DNA of 64,000 nt, taken from NCBI RefSeq assembly GCF_034676725.1, contig NZ_JAUCBR010000004.1:3128001-3192000 (forward strand), in the 5' to 3' direction. The stretch comes from Denitromonas sp. (GTDB taxonomy: Bacteria > Pseudomonadota > Gammaproteobacteria > Burkholderiales > Rhodocyclaceae). How positions within the stretch are numbered: position 1 is the first letter of the stretch; each line of letters starts with the position of its first letter. Shown one piece after another: positions 8,493-16,402 of the stretch. The position numbers were made by a program, and so were the translations under genes. The notes beneath the pieces were generated by a model. The model was given only the letters and a program-made list of their open reading frames with translations. It did no database searches and was not told the DNA's origin.

Positions 8493-9413
8493 TCAAACGT
8501 AAGTGAGCCAGTGGTCGTATTCGGGCGCGCGGCCGTTGACGATCTCGAAGAAGCGGGCCTGCAGCTTTTCGGTGACGGGGCCGCGCTTGCCTTCGCCGAT
8601 GACACGGTTGTCGAGCTCGCGGATCGGGGTGACTTCGGCGGCGGTGCCGGTGAAGAAGGCTTCGTCGGCGATGTAGATGTCGTCGCGGGTGAGGCGGCGG
8701 GCCTGCACTTCGAGGCCGAATTCGCGGGCGACCTGGATCACCGAGTCACGGGTGATGCCGGTCAGCGCCGAGGCGATCTCGGGTTCGTAGATCTTGCCGT
8801 CCTTGATGACGAAGAGGTTCTCGCCGGCGCCCTCGGCCACAAAGCCTTGCACGTCGAGCAGCAGCGCCTCGTCGTAGCCGTCCTGCGTGGCTTCGAGGTT
8901 GGCGAGGATGGAGTTGGCGTAGGTGCTGGCGACCTTGGCGCGCGGCATGGTGACGTTCACATGGTGGCGTTGGTAGGACGAGGTCTTGACGCGGATGCCC
9001 TTCTCCAGGCCTTCTTCGCCCAGGTAGGCGCCCCACGGCCAGGCGGCGACGGCCACGTGCACGGTAGCGCCGCGGGTGGAGATGCCCATCTTTTCCGAGC
9101 CGTAGAAGGCGATCGGCCGCATGTAGCAGGACTTGAGGCCGTTGGCGCGCACCACCTCCACCTGTGCCTGCATCAGCTCATCGAGCGAGTAGGGCAGGTT
9201 CATGTGGTAGATCTTGCCCGAGTTGATCAGGCGCTGTGTGTGCTCGCGCAGGCGGAAGATGGCCGCGCCGCGGGCCGTCTCATAGGCACGCACCCCTTCG
9301 AAGACCGCGAGGCCGTAGTGCAGCGAGTGGGACAGCACATGGGTGGTGGCATCGCGCCACGGCACCATCTTGCCGTCATACCAGATAAAACCATCGCGAT
9401 CGGCCATGGACAT
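8493..9413 (-). CDS. ilvE: Branched-chain amino acid aminotransferase IlvE
   Basis: A PLP enzyme (fold type IV) that transfers amino groups to the 2-oxo acids of Val, Leu and Ile. The 306-aa protein has the family markers FEGVRAYET near residue 40, the PLP-lysine region near MPRAKVASTYANS (Lys about residue 160), EGAGENLF, and ADEAFFTGTAAEVTPI. The start at 9413 has GGAG 8 nt upstream; an ATG at 9467 is rejected. It heads the cluster ilvE-zfCHCC-SnoaL-YheT on the minus strand. Confidence 0.94.
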   Translation of the reverse strand: MSMADRDGFIWYDGKMVPWRDATTHVLSHSLHYGLAVFEGVRAYETARGAAIFRLREHTQRLINSGKIYHMNLPYSLDELMQAQVEVVRANGLKSCYMRPIAFYGSEKMGISTRGATVHVAVAAWPWGAYLGEEGLEKGIRVKTSSYQRHHVNVTMPRAKVASTYANSILANLEATQDGYDEALLLDVQGFVAEGAGENLFVIKDGKIYEPEIASALTGITRDSVIQVAREFGLEVQARRLTRDDIYIADEAFFTGTAAEVTPIRELDNRVIGEGKRGPVTEKLQARFFEIVNGRAPEYDHWLTYV

Positions 9414-9490
9414 GGTCAAGTCTCCAGCGAAATGTTGTGTTGAGCGGCGCCCGCGGATGGGGCGCACGAATCCCGCAATTCTATCGCAAC

Positions 9491-9518
9491 TTGTGAGTGG
9501 CTGTGGTCGCGCTAAAAT
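9491..9518 (+). promoter_or_regulatory. Putative sigma-70 promoter of the Nudix-mnmA cluster
   Basis: TTGTGA (9491-9496) and TAAAAT (9513-9518) are separated by 16 bp in the short gap between divergent ilvE and the Nudix gene. The -10 has one and the -35 two mismatches to consensus. Assigned by eye only. Confidence 0.4.
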
Positions 9519-9544
9519 GCGGAACTTTGATGACGGGGCTGCGC

Positions 9545-10003
9545 ATGGAGCGGGTCTGGAAACCGAATGTGACGGTGGCGGCGGTTGTCGAGCGCCGGGG
9601 CCGCTTTTTGCTGGTCGAGGAAGAAACCTCCGACGGCTTGCGCTTCAATCAGCCGGCCGGCCACCTGGAAGCGGGCGAATCGCTGGTCGAGGCCGCTTCG
9701 CGCGAGGCGCTGGAGGAAACCGCGCACCCATTCACGCCGGAGTACCTGGTCGGCATCTACCAGTGGCCGCGCCCGGACGGCGAGGTCACCTATCTGCGCT
9801 TTGCCTTTGGCGGCAGCGTGGGCGAGGCGATTGCCGGGCGGCGCCTGGATGACGGCATTGTGCGCGCGGTGTGGCTCACGCGCGACGAGATCGTGGCCAC
9901 CGTCGAGCGTCACCGCAGCCCGCTGATCCTGCGCTGTGTGGATGACTACCTCGCCGGCCAGCGGGCATCGCTGGACCTGCTGCGCCACTATTCCGAATCG
10001 TGA
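9545..10003 (+). CDS. nudJ: Nudix hydrolase (NudJ-like phosphatase)
   Basis: A 152-aa Nudix protein with an intact Nudix box, GHLEAGESLVEAASREALEE, matching Gx5Ex7REUxEE. The N-terminal KPNVTVAAVVERRGRFLLVEE strand and the following QPAGHLE fit the NudJ group, which acts on thiamin pyrophosphate-type and nucleoside di-/triphosphates; the actual substrate is not evident. ATGs at 9497, 9530 and 9545 are in frame, and 9545 gives the family N-terminus. The stop overlaps the start of the next gene, and mnmA follows, the same order as in many betaproteobacteria. Confidence 0.87.
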   Translation: MERVWKPNVTVAAVVERRGRFLLVEEETSDGLRFNQPAGHLEAGESLVEAASREALEETAHPFTPEYLVGIYQWPRPDGEVTYLRFAFGGSVGEAIAGRRLDDGIVRAVWLTRDEIVATVERHRSPLILRCVDDYLAGQRASLDLLRHYSES

Positions 10004-10683
10004 TGCGCCGGCTGCGCCCCGCCCTGACGATGCTGGCCTGCCTGGCGCCTGTGGCGTCGCAGGCCGCGGTGGACGTGCCGATCTGCTACAACTACGGCTG
10101 TGTGACCGAGACCGTGGTGCGTTTTCCCGAGGACGATCTGCGCTCGCTGCAGCGGCAGTTGCGGGCGGCGAACAGTGCGGCCGAAGAGCGCGCCATTGTG
10201 GCCGAGGTGATCGGCTGGATGTACCGCGAAGCCGGCAAGCAGTCGCCGATCCATGCTGATCGCGGGGGAAATTTCGCCGATGAGGGCGTGGACGGCCGCA
10301 TGGATTGCATTGACCACGCCAACTCGACGACCCGCCTGCTCGGTGTGCTCGAAGCACGCGGTGCGCTGCGCTTCCACAAGCTGATGCCACAGGCGCGGCG
10401 GACCACGGTGGTGCTGTTCCAGCATTTCGGCGCGGTGCTCGAAGAGATTGCGCCGCCGCCACCGCCGGTGTCGCCGGCCGTGGTGCCGGACCATGTGCCG
10501 GTGTTGCTGGCGCTGTGTGATTGCGTCGAGGTGCTCGACGATGTGCCCGTGCCGCCGCCGGTGGCGGGGGGCTCGCCAGGCGCCCGGTTTGCGGTTGATA
10601 CCTGGTTTTACGACCATGGCCGGCCTGCGGTGATCCTGCCGCTGGCCGAATGGCTCGATGGAGAAGGACCGAATGTCCAGTAA
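10003..10683 (+). CDS. Uncharacterised secreted protein between nudJ and mnmA
   Basis: A 226-aa protein with a signal peptide (RRLRPALTMLACLAPVASQAA, cleavage after AxA near residue 21). The mature part has two cysteines in PICYNYGC, a motif DGRMDCIDHANST around residue 100, a proline-rich stretch PPPPPVSP near 150, and a C-terminal VDTWFYDHGRPAVILPL. The Cys-containing motifs suggest a disulfide-bearing periplasmic protein of a conserved but uncharacterised family; I do not recognise a named domain. ATG overlaps the Nudix stop, and its 3' end overlaps mnmA by 11 nt. The region around 10440-10570 may encode flexible repeats. Confidence 0.72.
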   Translation: MRRLRPALTMLACLAPVASQAAVDVPICYNYGCVTETVVRFPEDDLRSLQRQLRAANSAAEERAIVAEVIGWMYREAGKQSPIHADRGGNFADEGVDGRMDCIDHANSTTRLLGVLEARGALRFHKLMPQARRTTVVLFQHFGAVLEEIAPPPPPVSPAVVPDHVPVLLALCDCVEVLDDVPVPPPVAGGSPGARFAVDTWFYDHGRPAVILPLAEWLDGEGPNVQ

Positions 10684-11797
10684 GCAAGACCCGAACGGGA
10701 TGAAGGTAGTGGTCGGCATGTCCGGCGGGGTGGATTCGTCGGTGGCGGCGCTGTTGCTCAAGCAGCAGGGCTACGACGTGGTCGGCCTGTTCATGAAGAA
10801 CTGGGAAGACGATGACGACGACGAATACTGCTCGACCCGGCAGGATCTGGTTGACGTGGCCTCGGTGTGCGACGTGATCGGCATCGACCTCGAGGTGGTG
10901 AACTTCTCGGCCGAGTACAAGGACCGCGTGTTCGCCGACTTCCTCAAGGAATACCAGGCCGGGCGCACGCCGAACCCCGACATCCTGTGCAACTCCGAGA
11001 TCAAGTTTCGCTGTTTTCTCGACCACGCTATGCAATTGGGCGCCGACAAAATTGCGACGGGGCACTACGCCCGCGTGCGCGAATGGCGCAGCGACGGGCG
11101 CAGCGAGTTCCAGCTGCTCAAGGCCGAGGATGGCACCAAGGACCAGAGCTACTTCCTGTATCGCCTCAACCAGCAGCAACTGGCGCGCACGCTGTTTCCG
11201 CTCGGCGACATCTACAAGCGCGACGTGCGCCGCATGGCCGAGGCGGCGGGGCTGCATGTGCATGCCAAGAAGGACTCGACCGGCATCTGCTTCATTGGCG
11301 AGCGCCCGTTCCGCGAGTTTCTCAGCCGCTACCTGCCAACCCAGCCGGGCGAAATCCGTTCGCTCGATGATGACCGCGTGCTTGGCGAGCATCAGGGCCT
11401 GATGTACCACACCATCGGCCAGCGCAAGGGGCTGATGATTGGCGGTATCAAGGGCATGGAAGACGCGGGCGGTGAGCATGACGCCTGGTATGCCGCCAAA
11501 AAGGACATGGCGGCCAACGTGCTGTACGTGGTGCAGGGGCACGACCACCCGGCGCTGCTGCGCGATCGCCTGGTGGCCACCGAGCTGAACTGGATCGCCG
11601 GGCGCGATCCGCACACCCACTGGGTGTATACCGCCAAGCCGCGCTATCGCACGCCCGACCAGCCCTGTGAGATCGACCGCATCGGCCAGGGCGAGGTGGA
11701 GATCGCCTTCGCCGAGGCGCAGTGGGCGCTCACGCCGGGGCAGAGCGTGGTGGTGTATGAATCGAAGGTGTGCCTGGGCGGCGGCGTGATTGTCTGA
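10673..11797 (+). CDS. mnmA: tRNA-specific 2-thiouridylase MnmA
   Basis: MnmA thiolates U34 at C2 in tRNAs for Lys, Glu and Gln. The 374-aa protein has the PP-loop GMSGGVDSSVAA, the catalytic Cys of PDILCNSEIKF near residue 100, KDQSYFLY, the second catalytic Cys in STGICFIGERPF near residue 200, and a C-terminal beta-barrel domain. The start at 10673 follows GGAGAAGG by about 6 nt; the upstream in-frame ATG at 10658 lacks this spacing. Its sulfur would normally come from the Tus relay; a TusA-like gene occurs 6 kb downstream. Confidence 0.94.
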   Translation: MSSKQDPNGMKVVVGMSGGVDSSVAALLLKQQGYDVVGLFMKNWEDDDDDEYCSTRQDLVDVASVCDVIGIDLEVVNFSAEYKDRVFADFLKEYQAGRTPNPDILCNSEIKFRCFLDHAMQLGADKIATGHYARVREWRSDGRSEFQLLKAEDGTKDQSYFLYRLNQQQLARTLFPLGDIYKRDVRRMAEAAGLHVHAKKDSTGICFIGERPFREFLSRYLPTQPGEIRSLDDDRVLGEHQGLMYHTIGQRKGLMIGGIKGMEDAGGEHDAWYAAKKDMAANVLYVVQGHDHPALLRDRLVATELNWIAGRDPHTHWVYTAKPRYRTPDQPCEIDRIGQGEVEIAFAEAQWALTPGQSVVVYESKVCLGGGVIV

Positions 11798-11810
11798 CCC
11801 GGCATGCCAC

Positions 11811-11833
11811 GCCCCGCCATGTGGCGGCGGGGC
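11811..11833. terminator. Hairpin between convergent genes
   Basis: GCCCCGCC-ATGT-GGCGGCGGGGC forms a strong stem just after mnmA and before the stop of the convergent gene at 11863. No T-run follows on either strand, so intrinsic termination is only plausible. Confidence 0.4.
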
Positions 11834-11862
11834 GGTGGGTTACGGCGTTGGTGGCGGCGGGT

Positions 11863-12801
11863 TCAGGCCACCCGCGCCGGCGGACAGGCCGGTTCGGCCC
11901 AGCGGGCGGCAAAGGCGTCGCACTTTTCGACGAATTCGCGCGTGCTCTTGGGCATCGGCACCCGCGCCCGCGTGATGTAGATGAGCAGGTCGGTGCCCGC
12001 GCGCATCAGCTCCAGGCCGGTGTCGGCATTGCGGATCTGACTGCGCACCGGCCGCGCCGGCAGCTTGGGGGTGAAGCGGTTCATCTGCTCGCCGGCCACC
12101 ACGAAAGCCGGCCAGATGTCGAAGATGGCCGGATCGGTGCGCAGGGTTTCGCACTTTTCGCGGGCCGCCGTGGCGTAGGCATGAACCAGCGACTCGACGC
12201 CGGCGAAGATGCCGTTGCTCGAGAAGGCGCGGATCATCGCGTCGGCGATCTTGTCGATGTCGCGCATGGTCTGCGCGATCTTGATGTAGCGGCTCTCGTA
12301 GAAGTCCTCGACCGGAATCGAGAAGGCGCGGAACGGCTCGCCCCACAATTCGTCGATGCCTTCCTCGCCGCTGATGTGATTGACCAGCCGGCCCAGTTCA
12401 AGCGCCTTTTGCAGACAGGCGCCGCACTGGCGCATGAGCGGATTTTCCTGCCCGATGTCGACACCGAGGGCTTGCAGTTCGACCAGCTTGGTGAAGATGT
12501 CGGCCGCCCGGTTGAACAGCGCACCGGCGTACATGCCGCCCTTGACCCGCCGCATGGCCTCGTCGGTTTCGGCCTCGTAGGCCTCGCGGGCCGCCTCCAG
12601 GCGGAAGCCCGGAATGTTGATGCCGTGCTCGACGTGGTTGAACAGGCGTCGGGTCAGCGCCCCGATGAGCTTCTTCTTGGTGGCGAGCGTGTCCTCCGGC
12701 GGATCGTAGACCTTGATCCAGTAGCCGCCGTAATACACCCGCAAACGGTTATTGATGATCCGTCGGGTACCCTCTGCGGGGTTCTCGTCCATAAGCGTCA
12801 C
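11863..12801 (-). CDS. Uncharacterised cytoplasmic protein
   Basis: A 312-aa, mostly helical soluble protein that I cannot assign. Features: an N-terminal RVYYGGYWIKVYDPPEDTLATKK segment (seen in pieces), RLFNHVEHGINIPGF, a CGACLQKALELGRL cysteine pair near residue 150, and a helical C-terminal half. There is no signal peptide or membrane segment. It could start at Met1 or Met4. It is convergent with mnmA and separated by about 95 bp from the DUF2062 gene. Codon use looks like its neighbours. Conserved hypothetical is the honest label. Confidence 0.65.
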   Translation of the reverse strand: MTLMDENPAEGTRRIINNRLRVYYGGYWIKVYDPPEDTLATKKKLIGALTRRLFNHVEHGINIPGFRLEAAREAYEAETDEAMRRVKGGMYAGALFNRAADIFTKLVELQALGVDIGQENPLMRQCGACLQKALELGRLVNHISGEEGIDELWGEPFRAFSIPVEDFYESRYIKIAQTMRDIDKIADAMIRAFSSNGIFAGVESLVHAYATAAREKCETLRTDPAIFDIWPAFVVAGEQMNRFTPKLPARPVRSQIRNADTGLELMRAGTDLLIYITRARVPMPKSTREFVEKCDAFAARWAEPACPPARVA

Positions 12802-12898
12802 CGTGCAACGGCCGAACGCCGTTCCAAAAATTCCGTTGAGCAGTCCAGTCTAGTACAAAGGTTGTAGCTTGTGCACTGCAAAAAGGATAAACGGTCGT

Positions 12899-13432
12899 TT
12901 AGATCGAGATCCTCGCGCGCAGCGAGCGCCGGCGCTTGCTCAATACCCGCCAGCGCCACAGGGCCTGGGTGAGGAAATAGCCCGCAATCGCGCCAACCAC
13001 GGCCATCAGCAGCATGCCCAGCAACAGCGGCTGGCCGATGCCGGACAGCCATTCCCAGGCGTGGGCAAGCCAGGCGCCGAAGCTCTCGTAAACCGGCGGT
13101 GTGGCGTCGTCCGGGCGAGGCGGGATGCCCAGGACGCCGGCGCCCAGATGGTAGGCAAAGTAGTACAGCGGCGCATAGGTGAAGGGGTTGCTGATCAGCG
13201 TGCTGACCGAGGCGATCCACAGATTGGCGCGCAGCGACAGCGAGACGATCACGGCGGCGGGGATCTGTGCCACCGGAATCATCAGCCCGAAAAACGCGCC
13301 GATGGCCACCGCCTTGGCCACCGCATGGCGGTTGATCCGCCACAGCGACGGATCGTGCAGCCGCGGCCCCAGCCAGCGCAGCAGGCGGTGGCTCTTGATG
13401 CTGTCGTGAGAGGGCAGGAAGCGGTGGAGCAT
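12899..13432 (-). CDS. DUF2062 domain inner-membrane protein
   Basis: A 177-aa protein with the DUF2062 pattern: LHDPSLWRINRHAVAKAVAIG, then GAFFGLMIPVAQIPAA and SNPFTYAPLYYFAYHLG, with two to three membrane segments, and a basic C-terminal tail (SKRRRSLRAR). The function of the family is unknown. I chose ATG 13432 (MLHRFLPS) since longer in-frame translation upstream is low-complexity shadow. The 220 bp up to the sixA stop hold only an imperfect hairpin near 13618-13642. Confidence 0.82.
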   Translation of the reverse strand: MLHRFLPSHDSIKSHRLLRWLGPRLHDPSLWRINRHAVAKAVAIGAFFGLMIPVAQIPAAVIVSLSLRANLWIASVSTLISNPFTYAPLYYFAYHLGAGVLGIPPRPDDATPPVYESFGAWLAHAWEWLSGIGQPLLLGMLLMAVVGAIAGYFLTQALWRWRVLSKRRRSLRARISI

Positions 13433-13652
13433 GGGGGCATCCGGAAAATGGGCACAGGTGTTGCCGTGCCGGCCAGACGGGAATATGCGGTGCCGCGAGC
13501 CGAAAAACAAGGCCCGTTGGGCGCCCGGCCGTTTGTCGCCGACCGCCGCCACCGGGCCGCCGCCGATGACCCGCATCCGTTCCCCCGGGGCCGCGCTGAT
13601 GATTCCGTGCGGCCGGGTCATCCGGCAGCGCCGGCGGATGATCCGCGCGTTG

Positions 13653-14105
13653 CTACAGGAGATCGGGCGGGATGACGGTGCGCAGCACGGTCTGTGTTTC
13701 GCCGTCGCGCACACGGTTGCTGAACCACCACAGCGCGCCTTTCTTGATCGTCCAGTTCGCTTCGCTGCCGGACAGCAGCAGGGCGGCCAACTGGCCGAGC
13801 GCCGGCTGGTGCCCGACCAGCAGGGCGGCGCCGCGCCCCTCGGGCCAGCCCGTGGCGGCGAGGATGTCGGCCACGCCCTTGTCGGGCGCCAGTGCCGGCA
13901 CGATCTCGAAGTCTTCGGTGAAAGCGCTGGCGGTCTGGCGTGTGCGCAGCGCGGGGCTGACCAGGGTGCGCAGGTGCTTGGGGCGGTTCTGGGTGAGCCA
14001 CTGGGCCATTTTCCGGGCCTGCTTCTGGCCGCGCTCGGTCAGTTCGCGCGTCAGGTCGGGGGTGCCGTCAACGGCTTCGGCGTGGCGCCACAACAACAAA
14101 TCCAT
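13653..14105 (-). CDS. sixA: SixA-type phosphohistidine phosphatase
   Basis: A 150-aa histidine-phosphatase-fold protein with the RHG-type motif LLWRHAEA at residues 3-10, SPALRTRQTA in the second phosphate-binding region, and the late LLVGHQPALGQL His. SixA dephosphorylates phosphohistidine on HPt or PTS proteins. Start 14105 (MDLLLWRHAEA) fits the family; an upstream in-frame ATG at 14144 would overlap the CHAD gene. It lies 20 nt downstream of the CYTH-CHAD gene. The SixA-CHAD pairing is common and suggests a link to phosphate or polyphosphate physiology (inference). Confidence 0.88.
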   Translation of the reverse strand: MDLLLWRHAEAVDGTPDLTRELTERGQKQARKMAQWLTQNRPKHLRTLVSPALRTRQTASAFTEDFEIVPALAPDKGVADILAATGWPEGRGAALLVGHQPALGQLAALLLSGSEANWTIKKGALWWFSNRVRDGETQTVLRTVIPPDLL

Positions 14106-14125
14106 GGTGTCCTCGGGTGGATGTC

Positions 14126-15637
14126 TCAGCGACCGGCCCGCCACGGCGTTTTGCCGGTGAGCAAGGTCTCGATTTCAAGCACCACCCGTCGGCGGGTGCG
14201 TGCGTACTGCTGGGCGTGCCAGCCGATCAGGAAGTGGGTCGGGCCGCTCAGGGGCGGGGCATGGTCGAGCCAGTCGAGCATCAGGGTGCGCGCGGTGGCG
14301 ACGTCGTTGAGGTAGCCCAGCTCGGCCTGCGCCTGCCGCACCGCCCCCAGGTATTGCTTGAGCGCCTTGGTGTCGAACAGCGGGCGGAAGGCCTCGAGGC
14401 CGTAGCGCAGTTGCTTGAGGCTCACCCGCAGCTCGTGCAGTTGTGCCGGGTCGAGGATGTCGCCGCCGGTGAAACGCTTGCGGGCACGCTTGCGCAGGGC
14501 GTTGAGCTGCAGCCGCGCGAAGGCGGTGAGGTCGGCCGCGGCGTTGAGCGCATCGTTGCTGAGGCGGTGGATGTCGGCCGAAAAACCGAGAATCCGCTGG
14601 CCGTGATCGGCATGGGTGAGGCGGGCGCGGGCCGCCTTGCGGGCGGTGTCGCGCACCGCGATGGCGTGCTCGCGCAGGGGGGTGAGCAGCTCGGCGGCCA
14701 TCAGCGGCGCCGGATCGGCCGGGGCGAGGATGTCGTCGAGCAGGACGTCGAAGTTGCGGGTGTCGCCAAGGTCGGCGGCGGTGTCGCGCAGCACCTCGGT
14801 CCAGCGCTCGACAAAGCTGTCGGGCAGCGCCGGGCGGAACAGGCGAATCAGCGAGCGCAGGCGGCGCAGGGCGACGCGCAGCTGGTGGACGTATTCGGGG
14901 TCGTCGTGCACCAGCGCGCCGAGGGTGTTTTCCTGCCACTGCTGCAGGCCGTCGAAGGCCAGCGCCCGGAAGGCGTCCAGCGGCGACTGGCGTGGGTGCA
15001 CGGTCGACTTGGCCGCTTGTCGCGGGGCGTCGGGTGTGCCCAGGAAGAGCCGGTAGCCGCGCTCGGCCTTGCTGCGGTCGGTGGGCATCAGCGGCACACG
15101 CTCGGCCAGTGTGCCGGCCAGGTCGAACAGATCCTGGGCCGAGCCGCGGACCAGTTCGAGTTCCAGTTCGCTGATCGGGTCGCGGCCGTCGCCGGCCTCG
15201 ATGTGGCCCTGGTCGATCATCATCAGGATCTCCACCTCGGGCGAAGGCGTCAGCCGCCGGGTCTCGCGCTTGAAGGTGGTGGTGAACACCGGCTGGATCT
15301 GGCCGGCGAGGGCCTCGAGCCGCTGGCGCACGGCGGTGGCGTCGACGCCGGAGAAGTCGAACTCACCGGCGTAGGGCTGCTCCCACTCCGGTCGCGAGGA
15401 CAGGCCGCCGACGGCGTTGGCCGCGCACTTGACGGTCTGCAGCCAGGTGGCTCCCTGCTTGCGCGTGCGCACGGCGATGCGCGCCTTGTGCAGGGTGAGC
15501 GCGGGGGTGTCGAAATAGGTATTGACCAGGGTCTGTGCATTCCCCAGTTTTTCGGCGGCGGTGACCAGCGGATGGCGGCGCAGCGCGCGGACCGCGTCAG
15601 GGGCGAGCGCCAGCTTGAGTTCGGTTTCGGTACTCAT
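14126..15637 (-). CDS. CYTH and CHAD domain protein (inorganic triphosphatase-like)
   Basis: A 503-aa protein. The N-terminal CYTH domain (about residues 1-200) has the TETELKLAL tunnel motif (ExExK) and later basic/acidic strands such as VRTRKQG and ELELELVRG. The C-terminal CHAD domain (about 215-490) is a helical bundle with conserved histidines in VHQLRVALRRLRSL and LHELRVSLKQLRYG. CYTH domains hydrolyse triphosphate, and CHAD domains bind polyphosphate. Two starts are possible, ATG 15637 (MSTETE) or ATG 15649; the family N-terminus favours 15637. Followed by sixA. Confidence 0.9.
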   Translation of the reverse strand: MSTETELKLALAPDAVRALRRHPLVTAAEKLGNAQTLVNTYFDTPALTLHKARIAVRTRKQGATWLQTVKCAANAVGGLSSRPEWEQPYAGEFDFSGVDATAVRQRLEALAGQIQPVFTTTFKRETRRLTPSPEVEILMMIDQGHIEAGDGRDPISELELELVRGSAQDLFDLAGTLAERVPLMPTDRSKAERGYRLFLGTPDAPRQAAKSTVHPRQSPLDAFRALAFDGLQQWQENTLGALVHDDPEYVHQLRVALRRLRSLIRLFRPALPDSFVERWTEVLRDTAADLGDTRNFDVLLDDILAPADPAPLMAAELLTPLREHAIAVRDTARKAARARLTHADHGQRILGFSADIHRLSNDALNAAADLTAFARLQLNALRKRARKRFTGGDILDPAQLHELRVSLKQLRYGLEAFRPLFDTKALKQYLGAVRQAQAELGYLNDVATARTLMLDWLDHAPPLSGPTHFLIGWHAQQYARTRRRVVLEIETLLTGKTPWRAGR

Positions 15638-15860
15638 AGAGGCCCACATTATCCTTTCGGTTGTGTGACAGTTTGATGTGCGCGGGTGATGGTTTGTGGC
15701 GGCGGTGCGGCATCAGGCCGGCGGCCGGTGCCGCGCACCGATACCCCGCGGCGACCTGGCGGTGCGACGGCGAGGTGGGTCTGCTGCGGCCGGCGGCGGT
15801 CGGCGCCACCGGCGATGGTGGTGAGGGCGGGGGGCGGCGACGCGCTTCACCCGGCCCCGG

Positions 15861-16346
15861 TCAGTCGGTGCCGGCGCGCCAGTGACCGGACTTGCCGCCC
15901 TGTTTCTCGATCAGGCGGATACCGTCCATGGTCATGCCGCGATCGACGGCCTTGCACATGTCGTAGATGGTGAGCAGGCCGACCTGCACGGCGGTGAGCG
16001 CTTCCATCTCGACGCCGGTGCGACCGACGGTTTCGGCGGTGGCGGTGCAGACAATGCGGTGCGCGGTGGCGTCGAGCGCGAAGTCGACGGTGACGCGGGT
16101 CAGCGGGATCGGGTGGCACAGCGGGATCAGGTCGGCCGTTCGCTTGGCGCCCTGGATGGCGGCGATGCGCGCGATGCCGATCACGTCGCCCTTCTTGGCG
16201 CTGCCGCTGGCGATCATGGCGAAGGTGTCGGGGGCCATGGTGATGCGCCCTTCGGCGACACCGATGCGGCGGGTTTCGGCCTTGGCGCCAACGTCGACCA
16301 TGTGGGCCTGGCCGTCGGCGTCGAAGTGGGTAAAGCCTTGCGTCAT
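15861..16346 (-). CDS. moaC: Cyclic pyranopterin monophosphate synthase MoaC
   Basis: MoaC converts the MoaA product to cPMP, the first step of molybdopterin synthesis. The 161-aa protein is full length and has KKGDVIGIARIAAIQGAK, the substrate pocket LIPLCHPIPLT, TGVEMEALTAV and YDMCKAVDRGM near the C-terminus. No other moa gene is adjacent. It is divergent from bepA across 56 bp. The 220 bp between its stop and the CHAD start show no clear feature. Confidence 0.94.
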   Translation of the reverse strand: MTQGFTHFDADGQAHMVDVGAKAETRRIGVAEGRITMAPDTFAMIASGSAKKGDVIGIARIAAIQGAKRTADLIPLCHPIPLTRVTVDFALDATAHRIVCTATAETVGRTGVEMEALTAVQVGLLTIYDMCKAVDRGMTMDGIRLIEKQGGKSGHWRAGTD

Positions 16347-16402
16347 GATGCGACTGCCGCGGGTGCGGAACTGTTGAAGGGCGCGGGTATCATAGCACCA
16401 CC

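Noticed and set aside
13614..13647. Terminator between sixA and the DUF2062 gene
   Set aside because: The stem CATCCGGC/GCCGGCGGATG is imperfect and lacks a T-run; not strong enough to list as a feature.
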